Assembly (NCBI GenBank): GCA_029239545.1 | Contig: JARBUQ010000273.1 | Span: 1 to 6,574, forward strand | Direction: 5' to 3' | Origin: Paenibacillus sp. | Lineage (GTDB): Bacteria > Bacillota > Bacilli > Paenibacillales > NBRC-103111 | Length of the DNA stretch: 6,574 bases | Translations under genes and position numbers: made by a program | Notes under the pieces: generated by a model | The model's input: only the letters and a program-made list of their open reading frames with translations | What the model was told of the DNA's origin: nothing | Databases searched by the model: none | Part shown: in pieces, positions 6,087-6,574 of the stretch | Layout: the number at the start of each line of letters is the position of its first letter | Numbering within the stretch: the first letter of the stretch is position 1

Positions 6087-6120
6087 GACATCGTGATTTG
6101 GTGGCTATATATGGTATAAT
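6085..6120 (+). promoter_or_regulatory. Promoter of the ABC transporter gene
   Basis: A perfect TTGACA (6085-6090) overlaps the terminator T-tract. At 17 bp it is followed by TATATG (6108-6113), a moderate -10. Slightly further on, TGGTATAAT (6112-6120) is a perfect extended -10, but its spacing to TTGACA is 24 bp, too long to use both elements together. Either TTGACA/TATATG or the extended -10 alone could drive the gene, with starts near 6120 or 6127. The translation start is at 6154. Confidence 0.6.
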
Positions 6121-6153
6121 GGCTTTCAGGACAGGCAAAGGGGATATGGATGG

Positions 6154-6574
6154 ATGATCATTGTCAGGAATTTAACCAAACAATTGGTTGACGGTACAGA
6201 AATATTGTCCAGAGTCAGCTTTCAAGCTGATAAAGGCGAGCTTATTGCCCTCGTTGGAGGCAGCGGCAGCGGAAAGACCACTCTCCTGAAGTGCATAGCT
6301 CTAAAAGACAGATGGACAGAAGGACAGCTTATATATCAAGGTAAGGATCTGACAACTCCAAAGTGGACGGACAGCATCCGATTGCGCAAGGAATGGGTAT
6401 ATCTCGATGAGAAACCATCCATGAACAAGAACTTAACGGCATTAAGAGTTGTTTTGGGAGGTAGATTCTTCCACACACCTTTGTGGCGCAAGTTAACCTT
6501 TTCCGTTTCAACTGATGAACATATTTTGGGCATGGATTTTCTCGAGAAGGTCGGATTACTGGACAAGGCACATG
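6154..6574 (+). CDS. PhnC-like ABC transporter ATP-binding protein, 3' end missing
   Basis: The first 140 residues of an ABC ATPase are visible; the gene continues past the window. The ATG at 6154 has a good ribosome binding site (AAAGGGGA, 6137-6144, about 9 nt upstream); two nearer ATGs at 6146 and 6150 are out of frame. Seen: beta strand IIVRNLTKQL (2-11), LSRVSF (18-23), and Walker A GGSGSGKTT (35-43). The segment VLGGRFFHTPLWRKL (100-114) and FLEKVGLLDKAH (129-140) resemble PhnC, the ATPase of phosphonate/phosphite importers, in its region between Walker A and the signature motif. The signature motif, Walker B and switch His lie outside the window. In the expected Q-loop (VYLDEKPSMNKNLT, 82-95) no Gln is present, unlike canonical ABC proteins. 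It acts at the inner face of the membrane with permease subunits, presumably encoded next. The substrate is uncertain, and phosphonate is only a family-level suggestion. It has its own promoter after the upstream terminator. Confidence 0.88.
   Translation, partial: MIIVRNLTKQLVDGTEILSRVSFQADKGELIALVGGSGSGKTTLLKCIALKDRWTEGQLIYQGKDLTTPKWTDSIRLRKEWVYLDEKPSMNKNLTALRVVLGGRFFHTPLWRKLTFSVSTDEHILGMDFLEKVGLLDKAH

Noticed and set aside
6329..6571. Minus-strand open frames at the right edge
   Set aside because: They are antisense to the ABC ATPase frame, which has Walker A and a good ribosome binding site.

Overview
The window looks like chromosomal DNA from a low-to-mid-GC, spore-forming Bacillota. 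Paenibacillus or a close relative is my best guess. The reasons are a YjcZ-like tiny sporulation-type membrane peptide, a HelD-type RNA polymerase-associated helicase, a Cys-type glutathione peroxidase of the BsaA kind, strong AGGAGG-type ribosome binding sites, and Bacillus-like promoters. The genus is an inference from overall impression, not from a search.

Left part (1-1170, + strand). The window opens inside a SagD-family YcaO protein, the cyclodehydratase of thiazole/oxazole-modified microcin (TOMM) biosynthesis. Only its C-terminal ~273 residues are visible, ending in the diagnostic PxPxP tail. After a 133-bp gap with a 13-bp palindrome and a candidate sigma-K promoter comes a 36-residue peptide: a Cys/Thr/Ser/Gly-rich N-terminus followed by one membrane helix, as in YjcZ-family peptides. 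A hairpin at 1143-1165 separates this block from the convergent gene that follows.

Middle (1200-3758). One large minus-strand gene encodes a HelD-like superfamily 1 helicase of 726 residues with all helicase motifs. Its C-terminal part is compositionally foreign: 1441-1680 is about 75% GC by hand count, against about 43-55% in sampled lines elsewhere in the gene. This suggests mosaic ancestry. The 378-bp divergent intergenic region holds the helicase promoter and the promoter area of the next operon.

Right part (3759-6000, + strand). Three tightly spaced genes form a probable operon: a thiol (glutathione-type) peroxidase, a TIM-barrel sugar phosphate isomerase/epimerase, and an RpiR/MurR-type HTH-SIS regulator. 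The regulator probably senses a sugar phosphate linked to the isomerase. A clear intrinsic terminator (6044-6086) closes the operon, and a new promoter overlaps its T-tract.

Right edge (6154-6574). The first 140 residues of a PhnC-like ABC transporter ATPase run off the window. The Walker A motif is intact, but the Q-loop glutamine is not where it would be expected.

No insertion sequence, CRISPR array, rRNA or complete tRNA was found. The items most worth following up are the peptide next to the TOMM enzyme and the GC mosaic in the helicase gene. I do not see a convincing wholly new system.
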